Assembly (NCBI GenBank): GCA_031655335.1
Contig: CP134226.1
Coordinates: 2,560,001-2,624,000 of the forward strand
DNA: 64,000 bases
Origin: Thalassospiraceae bacterium LMO-SO8
GTDB taxonomy: Bacteria; Pseudomonadota; Alphaproteobacteria; Rhodospirillales; Casp-alpha2
Reading direction: 5' to 3'
The position numbers and the translations under genes are program-made. Positions 16,580-24,535 of the stretch are shown piece by piece; the first letter of the stretch is position 1, and each line of letters starts with the position of its first letter. The notes below the pieces were generated by a model. The model was given only the letters and a program-made list of their open reading frames with translations. It was not told the origin of the DNA and did not search any database.

Positions 16580-16983
16580 GGCACGGCCCCGGCGTGTGGT
16601 TCTTGAATCTGCAAGGAGCGGTGCTCCTCCCCTTCGGCCGCCTAACCTAGCCAATTAAACGCGAAAGCGAAAGCGCCCGGTCCCGGCCCGGCGGGCCGTC
16701 AAATGCATTTAAGCGATTGCTGTCATGATGTTCTTGCGGGGGATTTGGCCCCGGATTTCCTGGGGGTTGGTTCGCGAAAGGCGTATTATCCGCAATTGAG
16801 GACTCTGGGATTGAAGACCTGTCGCGCGCGTCCCCGCAAAAATCGGACGCGCCGCTCGCGCGGGCCCCGGGAAACCGGACGGGCCCGCGGTGTCAGGCGC
16901 CACATGCTGCTTGTTCAGCCCTTAATGCGTCACTCTCAGCGCCCCTGGTTGGAACCGGGGAGCGCCTTTGATGGAGCACTTCC
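16580..16983. other. 404-bp divergent intergenic region with two hairpins
   Basis: No gene is seen. A TATTAT -10-like element is at 16784-16789 without a good -35. CGGGCCC (16861-16867) pairs with GGGCCCG (16881-16887) around an inner CGG-GAAA-CCG hairpin. A second hairpin at 16939-16965 lies just before the ribosome-binding site of the next gene and may affect its expression. Confidence 0.45.
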
Positions 16984-17268
16984 ATGTCGCTTTCGAGCGC
17001 CAAAAAGACCGCCGCCGTTCTTGGTTTTCTTTCTTTCGTGCCGTTCGCCACGGCCGTTTCCGCGCAGGAAATCGCCACCCTGCCGGTATGTGAACAGGTC
17101 ATCGCCGATACGCTGAAGACGAAGGACGAAAACCCCGTCGTCGGCGAACAGTCGGAACTGCTGTTCAACCAACTGATCGAGCGGGCCCGCGTCGAATGTG
17201 CCGACGGCAACTTCCGCGACGCCGGCGCCACGCTGAATCAGGCCCGCACGGTGGTCGCCGCCGAATAA
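16984..17268 (+). CDS. Small secreted protein of unknown function
   Basis: A 94-residue protein with a signal peptide of about 27 residues (cleavage after VSA) and a mature part of about 67 residues that is helical and acidic. It has two cysteines (PVCEQ and VECAD), which could form a disulfide, and a helix-turn-helix-like layout around ELLFNQLIERARVECADGNFRDAGATLNQAR that resembles one TPR-like hairpin. No family is recognised. A GGAG ribosome-binding site precedes the ATG. It ends before a terminator shared with the convergent tRNA-Pro gene. Confidence 0.7.
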   Translation: MSLSSAKKTAAVLGFLSFVPFATAVSAQEIATLPVCEQVIADTLKTKDENPVVGEQSELLFNQLIERARVECADGNFRDAGATLNQARTVVAAE

Positions 17269-17377
17269 CGGCAGGCCTATAAGACACGTTCCGCCCGGCG
17301 CGGGTTAGCATCCGCCGCCGGTAAGAGCGCCGACCGCTGGCGAGAGGCTGGTGGGAAAGATTAGCGCCCGGAACGGA

Positions 17378-17422
17378 AAAACGGCCCCTGGGGGATAAAA
17401 TCCCCAGGGGCCGTTTCCGTTT
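17378..17422. terminator. Bidirectional terminator
   Basis: ACGGCCCCTGGGG (17381-17393) pairs with CCCCAGGGGCCGT (17402-17414). An A-run precedes the stem and a T-rich run follows, so it can end both the small secreted protein gene on the plus strand and tRNA-Pro on the minus strand. Confidence 0.85.
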
Positions 17423-17447
17423 CAACACATCGGGCTTCCGCCCAGAA

Positions 17448-17524
17448 TGGTCGGAGTGAGAGGATTCGAACCTCCGACCCCCGCCTCCCGAAGACGGTGC
17501 TCTACCAGGCTGAGCTACACTCCG
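17448..17524 (-). tRNA. tRNA-Pro (anticodon CGG)
   Basis: A 77-nt cloverleaf including an encoded CCA. The acceptor stem is CGGAGTG/CACTCCG, the D-arm contains GCTCAGCCTGG, the anticodon loop is TTCGGGA, and the T-loop is TTCGAAT. The anticodon CGG maps to plus-strand bases 17488-17490. Confidence 0.96.
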
Positions 17525-17592
17525 GCATGGACGCCGCGGACAAGGCCGGCAGGGACGTGACGTCCGTTGCCGCCGGGCCGCGACGGGCGCCC

Positions 17593-17621
17593 GTTATAGC
17601 GGTGCTTGAGGGCCAGAGCAA
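17593..17621 (-). promoter_or_regulatory. Promoter of tRNA-Pro
   Basis: Read on the minus strand, TTGCTC (17616-17621) and TATAAC (17593-17598) are separated by exactly 17 bp. Transcription would begin near 17586, about 60 nt before the mature tRNA. Confidence 0.7.
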
Positions 17622-17717
17622 GCGCCGGGACGCGGCAGGCGGCAAGTGTTTTGGCGGGGGCATTCGGCGGGGCAATCGGCGGGCTTCGCGCCGGCCGGCG
17701 GCGGACGAATTTCTTGA

Positions 17718-17746
17718 TTGATCGGGCCGGGCGCGGGCTGTAGTCT
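17718..17746 (+). promoter_or_regulatory. Putative promoter of the CYTH-CHAD operon
   Basis: TTGATC (17718-17723) and TAGTCT (17741-17746) are spaced by 17 bp. The predicted start near 17753 gives a leader of about 130 nt before the CYTH-CHAD start codon. Confidence 0.5.
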
Positions 17747-17758
17747 GAAAATACGCAC

Positions 17759-17777
17759 TTTGTGCGGTTTTGTGCGG
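17759..17777 (+). repeat. Tandem 9-bp direct repeat in the operon leader
   Basis: TTTGTGCGG occurs at 17759-17767 and 17769-17777, a 10-bp period that puts both copies on the same helix face just downstream of the predicted start. It could be an operator for the small HTH protein encoded at the end of the operon. Confidence 0.5.
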
Positions 17778-17885
17778 CGAATGACGCATCGCGAACGGTC
17801 AAACAGGGAAGAATCGCGGGACGATGATTGTCCGGCGGGGGGCATTTTGACGGATAGCACGCAGCGCGGCCGGGGGGGAGAGACC

Positions 17886-19529
17886 ATGACGGCGACGGCG
17901 TCCCATGCCGCTGGGCATGGCGACCGGGAATACGAATGCAAGCTGGGCGGCACGGTTGCCCAACTGCGCGCCGTCCGGAAGGCGGCCCAGAACCTGTCCA
18001 GCGGCCGCATCACCTGGGTCACCGACGATCTGGAAAGCGTCTATTACGACACCCCGGACATGCGCCTCGGCCGGCGGGGGGCGACCCTGCGCGTGCGCCG
18101 CAAGAAGGGCCGGTTCATCCAGAACGTGAAATCGCAAAACGACGGCACCGGCGCGCTGTTCGCGCGCGGCGAATGGGAACAGGAAGTCGACAGCCTGACC
18201 CCGCGCCTGGACCTTTTGCCCGAGGCGGCGGTCGAGGTCATGGGCCTTGTTCTGCCCGGCGAGTTGCAGGAAACCTTCCGCACCCGCTTCACGCGCGAGC
18301 GGGCGGTGGTGACCCGCCGTGGCGCCATGGGCCCGGAAAGCCGCATCGAAATCGCCATCGACAACGGCGAGGTCGTCGCCGTCAATCGCAACGCCGCGGG
18401 CATTCCGGTAAAGGGCGCCCGCGCCAAGCTGCGCGAGAAGATTCAGGAATGCGAACTGGAACTGTTGCAGGGCGACCCCCGCGACCTGTTCGAGGTGGCG
18501 CTGGAATTACAGCAGACGGCGGGCCTGACGATCATTCAGGAAACCAAGGCGGCGCGTGGTTACCGGCTGCTGACGCCACCCGTGGTCGCTCCCGTGCGTG
18601 CCGGGCGCACGGCCTTGCGCCCTGATCAATCGGTCAACGCGGCCATCGCCGAGATTTTGCGCGCCGGTACCCGCCACATGTTGGCCAACGAAGGGCCGGC
18701 CATAGAGGGCACGGACCCAGAAGGCGTGCATCAGTTCCGCGTCGCCGTCCGGCGCATGCGGTCCATGTTGTCGGTGTTTTCCAAGCTGCTCGATCCGGCC
18801 CGGGTGGACTGGTTGAAGGCGGAATTGAAATGGATCGCCGACCAGTTCGGCCCGGCCCGCGACTGGGACGTGTTCACCGCCGAAATTCTCGGCCCGCCGA
18901 AAAAGGCGGGGGTCGAGCCGGCGGCCATGATCGAGCTTGCCGCCGCCGCCGAGGACCGAAGGCTCGACGCCTATGTGCTGGTTCGCGAGGCCTTGAAATC
19001 GCCGCGTTATGCCGGTCTCGTGCTGCGCTTGTCGGCCTTCACGGAAACCCAGGGCTGGGCGCCGCAGCCCTGTCCGCCGGACCATCCGTTGGCCCAGCCG
19101 ATCATGGATTGGGCCGGCCCGATCCTGAACCGCGCCCATAAAAAGACGCTACAGGCCGGCGACGGCCTGGCGAAACTGGACGTGCCGGCACGCCACCTGC
19201 TGCGCATCCGGCTTAAGAAGCTGCGCTACAACACCGATTTTCTGCAAGGGCTCTACGAGTCGCCGGCCAAGAAGAAATACCTGCGGGCACTTGAGCGTTT
19301 GCAGGACGACTTCGGTCACCTCAACGACGTCGCCGTCGCGGAGACCCTGCTGGCCGATCTCGCCGCCGACCATCGGGGCGGGCGCAGCGGCAAGGAACCC
19401 GCGGTCCGCGCGGCCTCGGCCGCCATCATGGGTTGGCACGCGCGGGGTTTGCACGACAGCGAACCGCGCCTGCTGGCCGATTGGGACAAGTTCACCAACG
19501 CCCCGCCGTTCTGGCGCAAGGGCAAATAG
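17886..19529 (+). CDS. CYTH and CHAD domain protein
   Basis: A 547-residue protein. The N-terminal CYTH triphosphate tunnel domain (about residues 12-215) shows the ExExK signature as EYECK at 15-19, so it may hydrolyse inorganic triphosphate or a related polyphosphate. The C-terminal CHAD domain (about 245-535) has conserved histidines and basic residues, with VHQFRVAVRRMR near 281 and LRIRLKKLRYNTDFLQ. CHAD domains are known to bind polyphosphate and to localise to polyphosphate granules in some bacteria. The ATG at 17886 follows a GGGGGAG ribosome-binding site; the frame is open upstream without family sequence. A ParA-type ATPase gene follows after 30 nt. Confidence 0.93.
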   Translation: MTATASHAAGHGDREYECKLGGTVAQLRAVRKAAQNLSSGRITWVTDDLESVYYDTPDMRLGRRGATLRVRRKKGRFIQNVKSQNDGTGALFARGEWEQEVDSLTPRLDLLPEAAVEVMGLVLPGELQETFRTRFTRERAVVTRRGAMGPESRIEIAIDNGEVVAVNRNAAGIPVKGARAKLREKIQECELELLQGDPRDLFEVALELQQTAGLTIIQETKAARGYRLLTPPVVAPVRAGRTALRPDQSVNAAIAEILRAGTRHMLANEGPAIEGTDPEGVHQFRVAVRRMRSMLSVFSKLLDPARVDWLKAELKWIADQFGPARDWDVFTAEILGPPKKAGVEPAAMIELAAAAEDRRLDAYVLVREALKSPRYAGLVLRLSAFTETQGWAPQPCPPDHPLAQPIMDWAGPILNRAHKKTLQAGDGLAKLDVPARHLLRIRLKKLRYNTDFLQGLYESPAKKKYLRALERLQDDFGHLNDVAVAETLLADLAADHRGGRSGKEPAVRAASAAIMGWHARGLHDSEPRLLADWDKFTNAPPFWRKGK

Positions 19530-19559
19530 CCACCGGCAGGCCGGAGAGGGACGACGGAT

Positions 19560-20186
19560 ATGGCGCGCGCGATTTTGGTCGCAAATTCCAAGGGCGGCTG
19601 CGGCAAGACGACCATCGCCACCAATCTGGCCGCCGCCTTCGCCCAGGGCGGCCTGAACACGGCGCTGGCCGACGTCGACCGCCAGAAAAGCAGTCTGTCC
19701 TGGCTCAAGCGCCGCCCTTCGGATTTGCCGGGCATCACCGGATTGGATTGGACCAAGACCTTCAAGGCACCGCCCAAGAAGGTTCAGCGTCTGGTCATCG
19801 ACGCGCCGGCGGCGCTCGGCCTGGCGCGGTTCCGCGAACTGCTGAAGATGGCCGAGGTCATCATCCTGCCGATCCTGCCCTCGGCCTTCGACCAGGCGGC
19901 GACGCAGCGGTTCCTGAAGAAGATCGACGATCTGAAGCCGATCCGCAGCCATCGGAAGCCGGTGATCCTGGTCGGCAACCGGGTGCGGGCGCGTACGCGC
20001 TCGGCCCAGGAATTGGACACATTCATCGAAAGCCTGGAGCATCCGGTGGGGGCGATCATCGCCGACCGGGCGCTATATACGGATGGGGCCTATTCGGGCG
20101 TCAGCGTGTTCGACAAGGGCGATCGGCGGTCCCTGGATGCCCAGGCCGATTGGTCCCCATTGATCACCTTCGTCGAGACGAACTAA
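19560..20186 (+). CDS. ParA/MinD-family ATPase (short, orphan type)
   Basis: A 208-residue P-loop ATPase. The deviant Walker A motif KGGCGKT (11-17) has the signature lysine, Walker A' is ADVD at 37-40, and Walker B is VIDAPA at 79-84. It lacks the N-terminal HTH of plasmid ParA proteins. Short ParA proteins of this type position cellular cargo such as carboxysomes, storage granules or chemoreceptor arrays along the nucleoid. It lies between a polyphosphate-binding CHAD gene and a small HTH gene (6-nt gap), which suggests the CHAD protein or its granule is the cargo. No ParB is adjacent. Confidence 0.9.
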   Translation: MARAILVANSKGGCGKTTIATNLAAAFAQGGLNTALADVDRQKSSLSWLKRRPSDLPGITGLDWTKTFKAPPKKVQRLVIDAPAALGLARFRELLKMAEVIILPILPSAFDQAATQRFLKKIDDLKPIRSHRKPVILVGNRVRARTRSAQELDTFIESLEHPVGAIIADRALYTDGAYSGVSVFDKGDRRSLDAQADWSPLITFVETN

Positions 20187-20192
20187 ATTGCC

Positions 20193-20465
20193 ATGACACT
20201 TGAGTTACAGAACATGAGCATGGACGGCGACGCATTCCGGCATTGGCGCAAGCGCCACAAGTTGTCGCAGAAGGACGCGGCAAAGGCGTTGGGCCTGAAG
20301 CCCCGCATCATCCAGTATTATGAAAAGGGTGAGCGCGACGGAAAGACGGTGGAGATTCCGCTGTCCGTCCGGCTGGCCTGCTATGCCATCGAAAGCGGCG
20401 TCGGCGATTTCGACGGCAAGGACAGCGCCAAGCTGAAGCCGCGATCGAAGAAGGGCAAGGACTGA
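20193..20465 (+). CDS. Small XRE-type helix-turn-helix protein
   Basis: A 90-residue protein. An XRE-like HTH lies at about residues 12-50 (FRHWRKRHKLSQKDAAKALGLKPRIIQYYEKG as a whole), and the C-terminal tail is lysine-rich (KLKPRSKKGKD). It starts 6 nt after the ParA-type gene, so the two are almost certainly co-expressed. It may be an operon repressor, a DNA-binding partner that stimulates the ATPase, or both. The start could also be the second ATG (20214). Confidence 0.8.
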   Translation: MTLELQNMSMDGDAFRHWRKRHKLSQKDAAKALGLKPRIIQYYEKGERDGKTVEIPLSVRLACYAIESGVGDFDGKDSAKLKPRSKKGKD

Positions 20466-20506
20466 ACCGGAAATCGCGGCTGGCCGCGCCGGGTTCGGAA
20501 TTTAGG

Positions 20507-21523
20507 TCAGTACGCCCGCTCGATACAAAAATCGACCAGTTCCAGCAGCGCCTGTTTCTGCGCATTGTCGGGGAAAATGCCGAGCGCGTCGCGCGCCACG
20601 GCGCCGTAATGCCGCGCCCGGTCGACGGTGTCGGAAAGCGCGTGATGCTTGGTCATCAGGGTAATGGCATGCGCCAGATCGTCGTCGGTCTGTTCCATGT
20701 CCTCAAGCGTGCGGCGCCAGAACGTGCGCTCGGTCTCATTACCCCGGTTGAACGCCAGGATCGTCGGCAGCGAGATCTTGCCCTCGCGGAAATCGTCGCC
20801 CACGGTTTTGCCCAGTTCGGCCTGCTTGGCCGAATAGTCCAGCACGTCGTCGATCAGCTGAAACGCGATGCCCAGATTGGTGCCGTAGGACAGCAGGGCG
20901 TCTTCTTCCGCCTTGGGGCGTTCGGCGACCACGGCGCCGATGCGGCAGGCGGCGGCGAACAGTTCCGCCGTCTTGGCGGTGATGACTTCCAGATAATTGG
21001 CTTCGCCCGTCGCGGTGTCGCCGGTGGTCATCAACTGCATGACCTCGCCCTCGGCGATCACCGCCGAGGCGTCGGACAGAATCTTCAGCACCTTGATCGC
21101 GCCGTCGGCGACCATCACCTGGAACGCGCGGGAAAACAGGAAATCGCCGACCAGCACGCTGGCCTGATTACCCCAGACCGCGTTGGCCGATGCCTGGCCC
21201 CGGCGCAGTTCGCTTTCATCGACCACGTCGTCATGCAGCAGGGTCGCCGTGTGGATGAATTCGACGCAAGCGGCGAGCGGGATATGGCGCTTGCCTTGGT
21301 AGCCGCACATGCGGGCCGACGCGAGTGTCAGAATGGGGCGCAGACGCTTGCCGCCCGATGCCACCAGATGACCCGCCAGTTGCGGAATCAGCGCGACCGG
21401 GCTTTCCATGCGCTGGACGATGACTTCGTTCACGGCCTTCAGGTCGTCGGCGACCAGGGCCTGAAGCTTGTCCAGATTGGGTTTCTTTTGGCGTTCGCCT
21501 TCAAGGTCGACCACAAGGGCCAC
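20507..21523 (-). CDS. ispB: Polyprenyl diphosphate synthase (quinone side chain)
   Basis: A 338-residue trans-prenyltransferase with the two aspartate-rich motifs DDVVDE at 98-103 and DDVLD at 225-229, and the GGKRLRP segment near residue 58. It extends farnesyl diphosphate to the long isoprenoid tail (often C50 in Alphaproteobacteria) of ubiquinone. GTG at 21523 is preceded by AAGGGGA at good spacing and starts where the family starts. The gene is convergent with the HTH gene and divergent from the DUF2007 gene, the arrangement found next to trmN6-like genes in related bacteria. Confidence 0.92.
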   Translation of the reverse strand: MALVVDLEGERQKKPNLDKLQALVADDLKAVNEVIVQRMESPVALIPQLAGHLVASGGKRLRPILTLASARMCGYQGKRHIPLAACVEFIHTATLLHDDVVDESELRRGQASANAVWGNQASVLVGDFLFSRAFQVMVADGAIKVLKILSDASAVIAEGEVMQLMTTGDTATGEANYLEVITAKTAELFAAACRIGAVVAERPKAEEDALLSYGTNLGIAFQLIDDVLDYSAKQAELGKTVGDDFREGKISLPTILAFNRGNETERTFWRRTLEDMEQTDDDLAHAITLMTKHHALSDTVDRARHYGAVARDALGIFPDNAQKQALLELVDFCIERAY

Positions 21524-21646
21524 GGCGTTTCCCCTTATATCCGATTGTTCGTCGCTTGACGGTTGTTCCAGGAGCCGTGAGCATAGGGACCGCCAGGCCC
21601 CATGGTCAACTGCGACGGACGGGCCGGGGCGGCGAAGGGGCATGCC

Positions 21647-21880
21647 ATGGTCGAACTGTTCCGCACCAACGATCCGGTGCTGTTGTCCTGGATGCAGGCG
21701 CGGCTGGCGGCGCTCGACGTGCCGGCCCAGGTGTTCGACACCCACGCCAGCGTCATGGACGGCAATGTCCTGGCCATCCAGCGCCGCATCATGGTGGATG
21801 AGGGCGACCTTGCCCGCGCCAAGCGGGTTGTCGTCGAGGCCGAGGAAATCGCCCGCGGCGACCGCGATCCCCTGGATTGA
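21647..21880 (+). CDS. DUF2007 domain-containing small protein
   Basis: A 77-residue soluble protein matching the DUF2007 pattern: an ELFRTNDPVLLSWMQARL helix, the VFDTHASVMDGN turn and an RRIMVDEGDLARAKRVV end. The family is annotated as a putative signal-transducing protein, without firm function. The ATG at 21647 is used because the upstream extension has no family sequence. Its stop codon is 9 nt before the methyltransferase start. Confidence 0.82.
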   Translation: MVELFRTNDPVLLSWMQARLAALDVPAQVFDTHASVMDGNVLAIQRRIMVDEGDLARAKRVVVEAEEIARGDRDPLD

Positions 21881-21888
21881 GGCCCGCC

Positions 21889-22650
21889 ATGACCGCTGCC
21901 GCCATCGACGCCGAGGAGACCCGCCTGCTGGACGGCAGGGTCGTCTGTTTTCAGCCCCGGCGCGGCTATCGCTCCGCCATCGACCCGATCCTGATGCAGG
22001 CGGCCGTTCCGGCTCGGCCCGGCGACCGCGTGCTCGACCTGGGATGCGGTGCCGGTGCGGCGGCGCTTTGCCTGGCCCATCGCGTGGCCGGGGTGTCGGT
22101 CACCGGGCTGGATATTCAGGAACCGCTGATCGCCCTGGCCCGCGAAAGTGCCGCGGCCAACGGCATGGCGGAGGCGGTCCGGTTCGTGGCGGGCGATTTG
22201 TTGGCTCCGCCGGGTGGCGTCGGGGCCGGGGCCTTCGACCATGTCATGGCCAATCCACCCTTTCAAAAAGCCGGCACCTCGCGTCCCTCGCCCGATCCGG
22301 TGAAGGCACTGGCGACGGTGGAGGGGCGGGCCGGCCTGGCCGATTGGGTGCGGACGGCGGCCAGCCTGGTGCGGGGCGGCGGCACGGTCACCTTCATCCA
22401 CCACGGCGGGCGGGGGGATGAACTGGCCGATCTTATGTCGGGGTTTTTCGGCGCGGTTACCCTACAGCCGGTTCAGGGCAAGCCGGAGGAGGGGCGTCCA
22501 GGGCGGATGATCGCGCAGGGAATCAAGGGTGCTGCGATGGACATGCGCAGGCTGGCGCCCCTGGTTTTGCATGAACCGGAGGGTGGTTTTTCCGCCCCTG
22601 TGGATGAAATCCTACGGGGGTATGCGGATATCGCCCTGAATCGCCCTTGA
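21889..22650 (+). CDS. TrmN6-like adenine-N6 methyltransferase
   Basis: A 253-residue class I SAM-dependent methyltransferase. The SAM motif is DLGCGAG at 50-56 and the catalytic NPPF motif at 122-125 marks an exocyclic-amine methyltransferase, as in TrmN6 (YfiC), which modifies A37 of tRNA1-Val. The RGYRSAIDPILMQAAV segment is typical of this subgroup. A TTG at 21877 overlaps the preceding stop, but ATG 21889 follows GAGG at a normal distance and is preferred. Confidence 0.85.
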   Translation: MTAAAIDAEETRLLDGRVVCFQPRRGYRSAIDPILMQAAVPARPGDRVLDLGCGAGAAALCLAHRVAGVSVTGLDIQEPLIALARESAAANGMAEAVRFVAGDLLAPPGGVGAGAFDHVMANPPFQKAGTSRPSPDPVKALATVEGRAGLADWVRTAASLVRGGGTVTFIHHGGRGDELADLMSGFFGAVTLQPVQGKPEEGRPGRMIAQGIKGAAMDMRRLAPLVLHEPEGGFSAPVDEILRGYADIALNRP

Positions 22651-22802
22651 GGTCCAGAAAGTGGCCCAAACTGTGCGTCTCGTCACTTGTCAGGCCTGTC
22701 CCTACCTGGGATATTCCCTTACAGAATGCTTACATAATATATGGCGCGAAACGACGCCAAATATCAAAAATTCAGGGACGGTCTTCGAGGGCCGGTGAGA
22801 TA

Positions 22803-23234
22803 GTGGGTAACGCAGCGGTTATCGCCATCATTGGCGCATTCATCGCATTGGGCGTTCTGGGCGTGCTGTTCTACGTCAGCACGCTGGCCAAGAACGTCTA
22901 TCAGATCAAAATTCAGATGAAGGACGACCTGGCTTACGAGCTGGACCGTCTGAAGGATCACGTCGAAAAGGAAATGGTCCAGCGCCAGAAATGGATCACC
23001 CGTGACGTCGCCAGCGTGTCCGACGCCAAGTTCGACCTTGTCGACGGTGAAATGGCGGCGCTCAAGTCGCAGGTCCGCGCCGATCTCAATATCCTCGATG
23101 AAAAGCTCCGCAAACTGGCCGCCTTGCAGCAGGCCATGGCGGCGAAGTCGAACCGGCAGGGGGCCGATTTCGACGAACCGGATCTGGCCGCCGCCTTCAC
23201 GGTGGACAGCGTGGGGCGCAAGGCCGCACAATAG
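22803..23234 (+). CDS. Membrane-anchored coiled-coil protein of unknown function
   Basis: A 143-residue protein with one N-terminal transmembrane helix (about residues 4-27) followed by a long charged helical region (about 30-115) that should form a coiled coil, and a short acidic tail. No catalytic motif is visible. GTG at 22803 is used because translation from upstream codons would put a polar stretch before the helix. It stops 3 nt before the S49 peptidase gene, so the two are probably one operon; the pair recalls membrane scaffold proteins encoded beside SppA/SohB-type peptidases. Confidence 0.7.
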   Translation: MGNAAVIAIIGAFIALGVLGVLFYVSTLAKNVYQIKIQMKDDLAYELDRLKDHVEKEMVQRQKWITRDVASVSDAKFDLVDGEMAALKSQVRADLNILDEKLRKLAALQQAMAAKSNRQGADFDEPDLAAAFTVDSVGRKAAQ

Positions 23235-23237
23235 GGC

Positions 23238-24116
23238 ATGTCAGACACCCAGCCGGAATCCCGTGGTCTCGGCGGCCTTCCCATCATCGGCGCCCTGCTC
23301 GACCCGCCGCCCACGGTGGCGGTGGTCCGGCTGTCCGGCGTTATCGGAGGCATGGGCGGGTTGCGCCGGGGGCTCAGCCTGGGCACCCAGGCGGGCGTTC
23401 TTCAGCGCGCGTTCAAGCTGCGCAACCTCAAGGCCGTGGCGCTGGCCGTCAACTCGCCGGGCGGCTCGCCCGTGCAGTCGGCGCTGATCGCGGGCCGCAT
23501 CCGCCAATTGGCCGATGAAAAGCAGATTCCCGTCGTCGCCTTCGCCGAAGATGTCGCTGCGTCCGGCGGTTATTGGCTGGCCTGCGCCGCCGACGAAATC
23601 TATGCGGATGCGTCCTCCATCATCGGGTCCATCGGCGTGGTGTCGGGCGGATTCGGCCTGCAAGGCCTGATCGAAAAGCTGGGGGTGGAACGCCGCCTGC
23701 ATACGGCCGGCGACAAGAAGGCGATGCTCGACCCGTTCCAGCCGGAAAAGCCGGCCGAGGTGAAACACCTGAAGGACATTCAGGGCGATATCCACGAGGC
23801 GTTCAAGGACATGGTCCGCGCCCGCCGGGGCGACCGCCTCAAGGGCGCGGAAAAAGACCTGTTCTCCGGCGCCTTCTGGACCGGGAGCAAGGCCGTGGAA
23901 TTGGGCCTGATCGATGGCCTTGGCGACCTGCGGGCGGTCATGCGCGCGCGTTATGGCGACAAGGTGAAACTGCGGGTGGTCGGCGAGCGGCGGGGGCTTT
24001 TCGGCCGTCTGCGCTTCGGCGCCTTGTCGGGCGATGCCCCCGCCGGCCCCGATTGGGCGGGCCAGGCGGTGGCCGCTATCGAGGAACGGATGATCTGGAA
24101 CCGTTTCGGTCTTTAA
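23238..24116 (+). CDS. S49-family serine peptidase (SohB/SppA-like)
   Basis: A 292-residue peptidase of the SppA/SohB family with the catalytic serine S109 in ASGGYW and the catalytic lysine at K160 or K161 in AGDKKAMLDPF. Two further family segments are NSPGGSPVQ and SIIGSIGVVSGGFG. These enzymes cut signal peptide remnants or membrane proteins. The protein is short, of the SohB half-length type, and lacks a clear N-terminal signal, so it may be cytoplasmic-membrane associated through the upstream coiled-coil protein. Confidence 0.9.
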   Translation: MSDTQPESRGLGGLPIIGALLDPPPTVAVVRLSGVIGGMGGLRRGLSLGTQAGVLQRAFKLRNLKAVALAVNSPGGSPVQSALIAGRIRQLADEKQIPVVAFAEDVAASGGYWLACAADEIYADASSIIGSIGVVSGGFGLQGLIEKLGVERRLHTAGDKKAMLDPFQPEKPAEVKHLKDIQGDIHEAFKDMVRARRGDRLKGAEKDLFSGAFWTGSKAVELGLIDGLGDLRAVMRARYGDKVKLRVVGERRGLFGRLRFGALSGDAPAGPDWAGQAVAAIEERMIWNRFGL

Positions 24117-24167
24117 GAGGCCACGGGATTCCTTGACCACTCTGCCGCCCAACCCCTAAAAGGCCTC

Positions 24168-24431
24168 ATGTTCGGATTTTCCATCCAAAAGCTGTTGTTC
24201 ACGGGTTTGGCCATCGCCGCCGTGTGGTATGCGTTCAAGTGGCTGGGCCGCGTTCAGGCCCAGAAACGCGCGCTCGACCGCCAGGACGCCCGCCGGATGA
24301 AGGAATCCGGGCCCGCCAAGGCCAGGACACCCGAGGTCGAGGACATGGTCGAATGCGCCACCTGCGGTGCCTTCGTCGCCGCCCAGGGCATGCGAAATTG
24401 CGGTAAAACCGACTGTCCCTATCCGGAGTGA
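24168..24431 (+). CDS. Small membrane protein with C-terminal zinc-ribbon-like cysteines
   Basis: An 87-residue protein with one N-terminal helix (about residues 7-25), a basic middle and a C-terminal cysteine cluster C-x2-C ... C-x4-C (CATCGAF, NCGKTDC). This layout fits the PP0621-like family of small membrane proteins, whose role is unknown. An AAAAGG ribosome-binding site lies just before the ATG. It stands between the S49 peptidase and glyQ. Confidence 0.75.
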   Translation: MFGFSIQKLLFTGLAIAAVWYAFKWLGRVQAQKRALDRQDARRMKESGPAKARTPEVEDMVECATCGAFVAAQGMRNCGKTDCPYPE

Positions 24432-24535
24432 CGAAGGTGCGGTTCCTTCCTTGACCGTCCGGACCCCGCCCCCTATTTTCTGGCACCGCAACATAACGCG
24501 ATTTCTTAACCGCAAATCCTTTGGAACCCGCCGCC

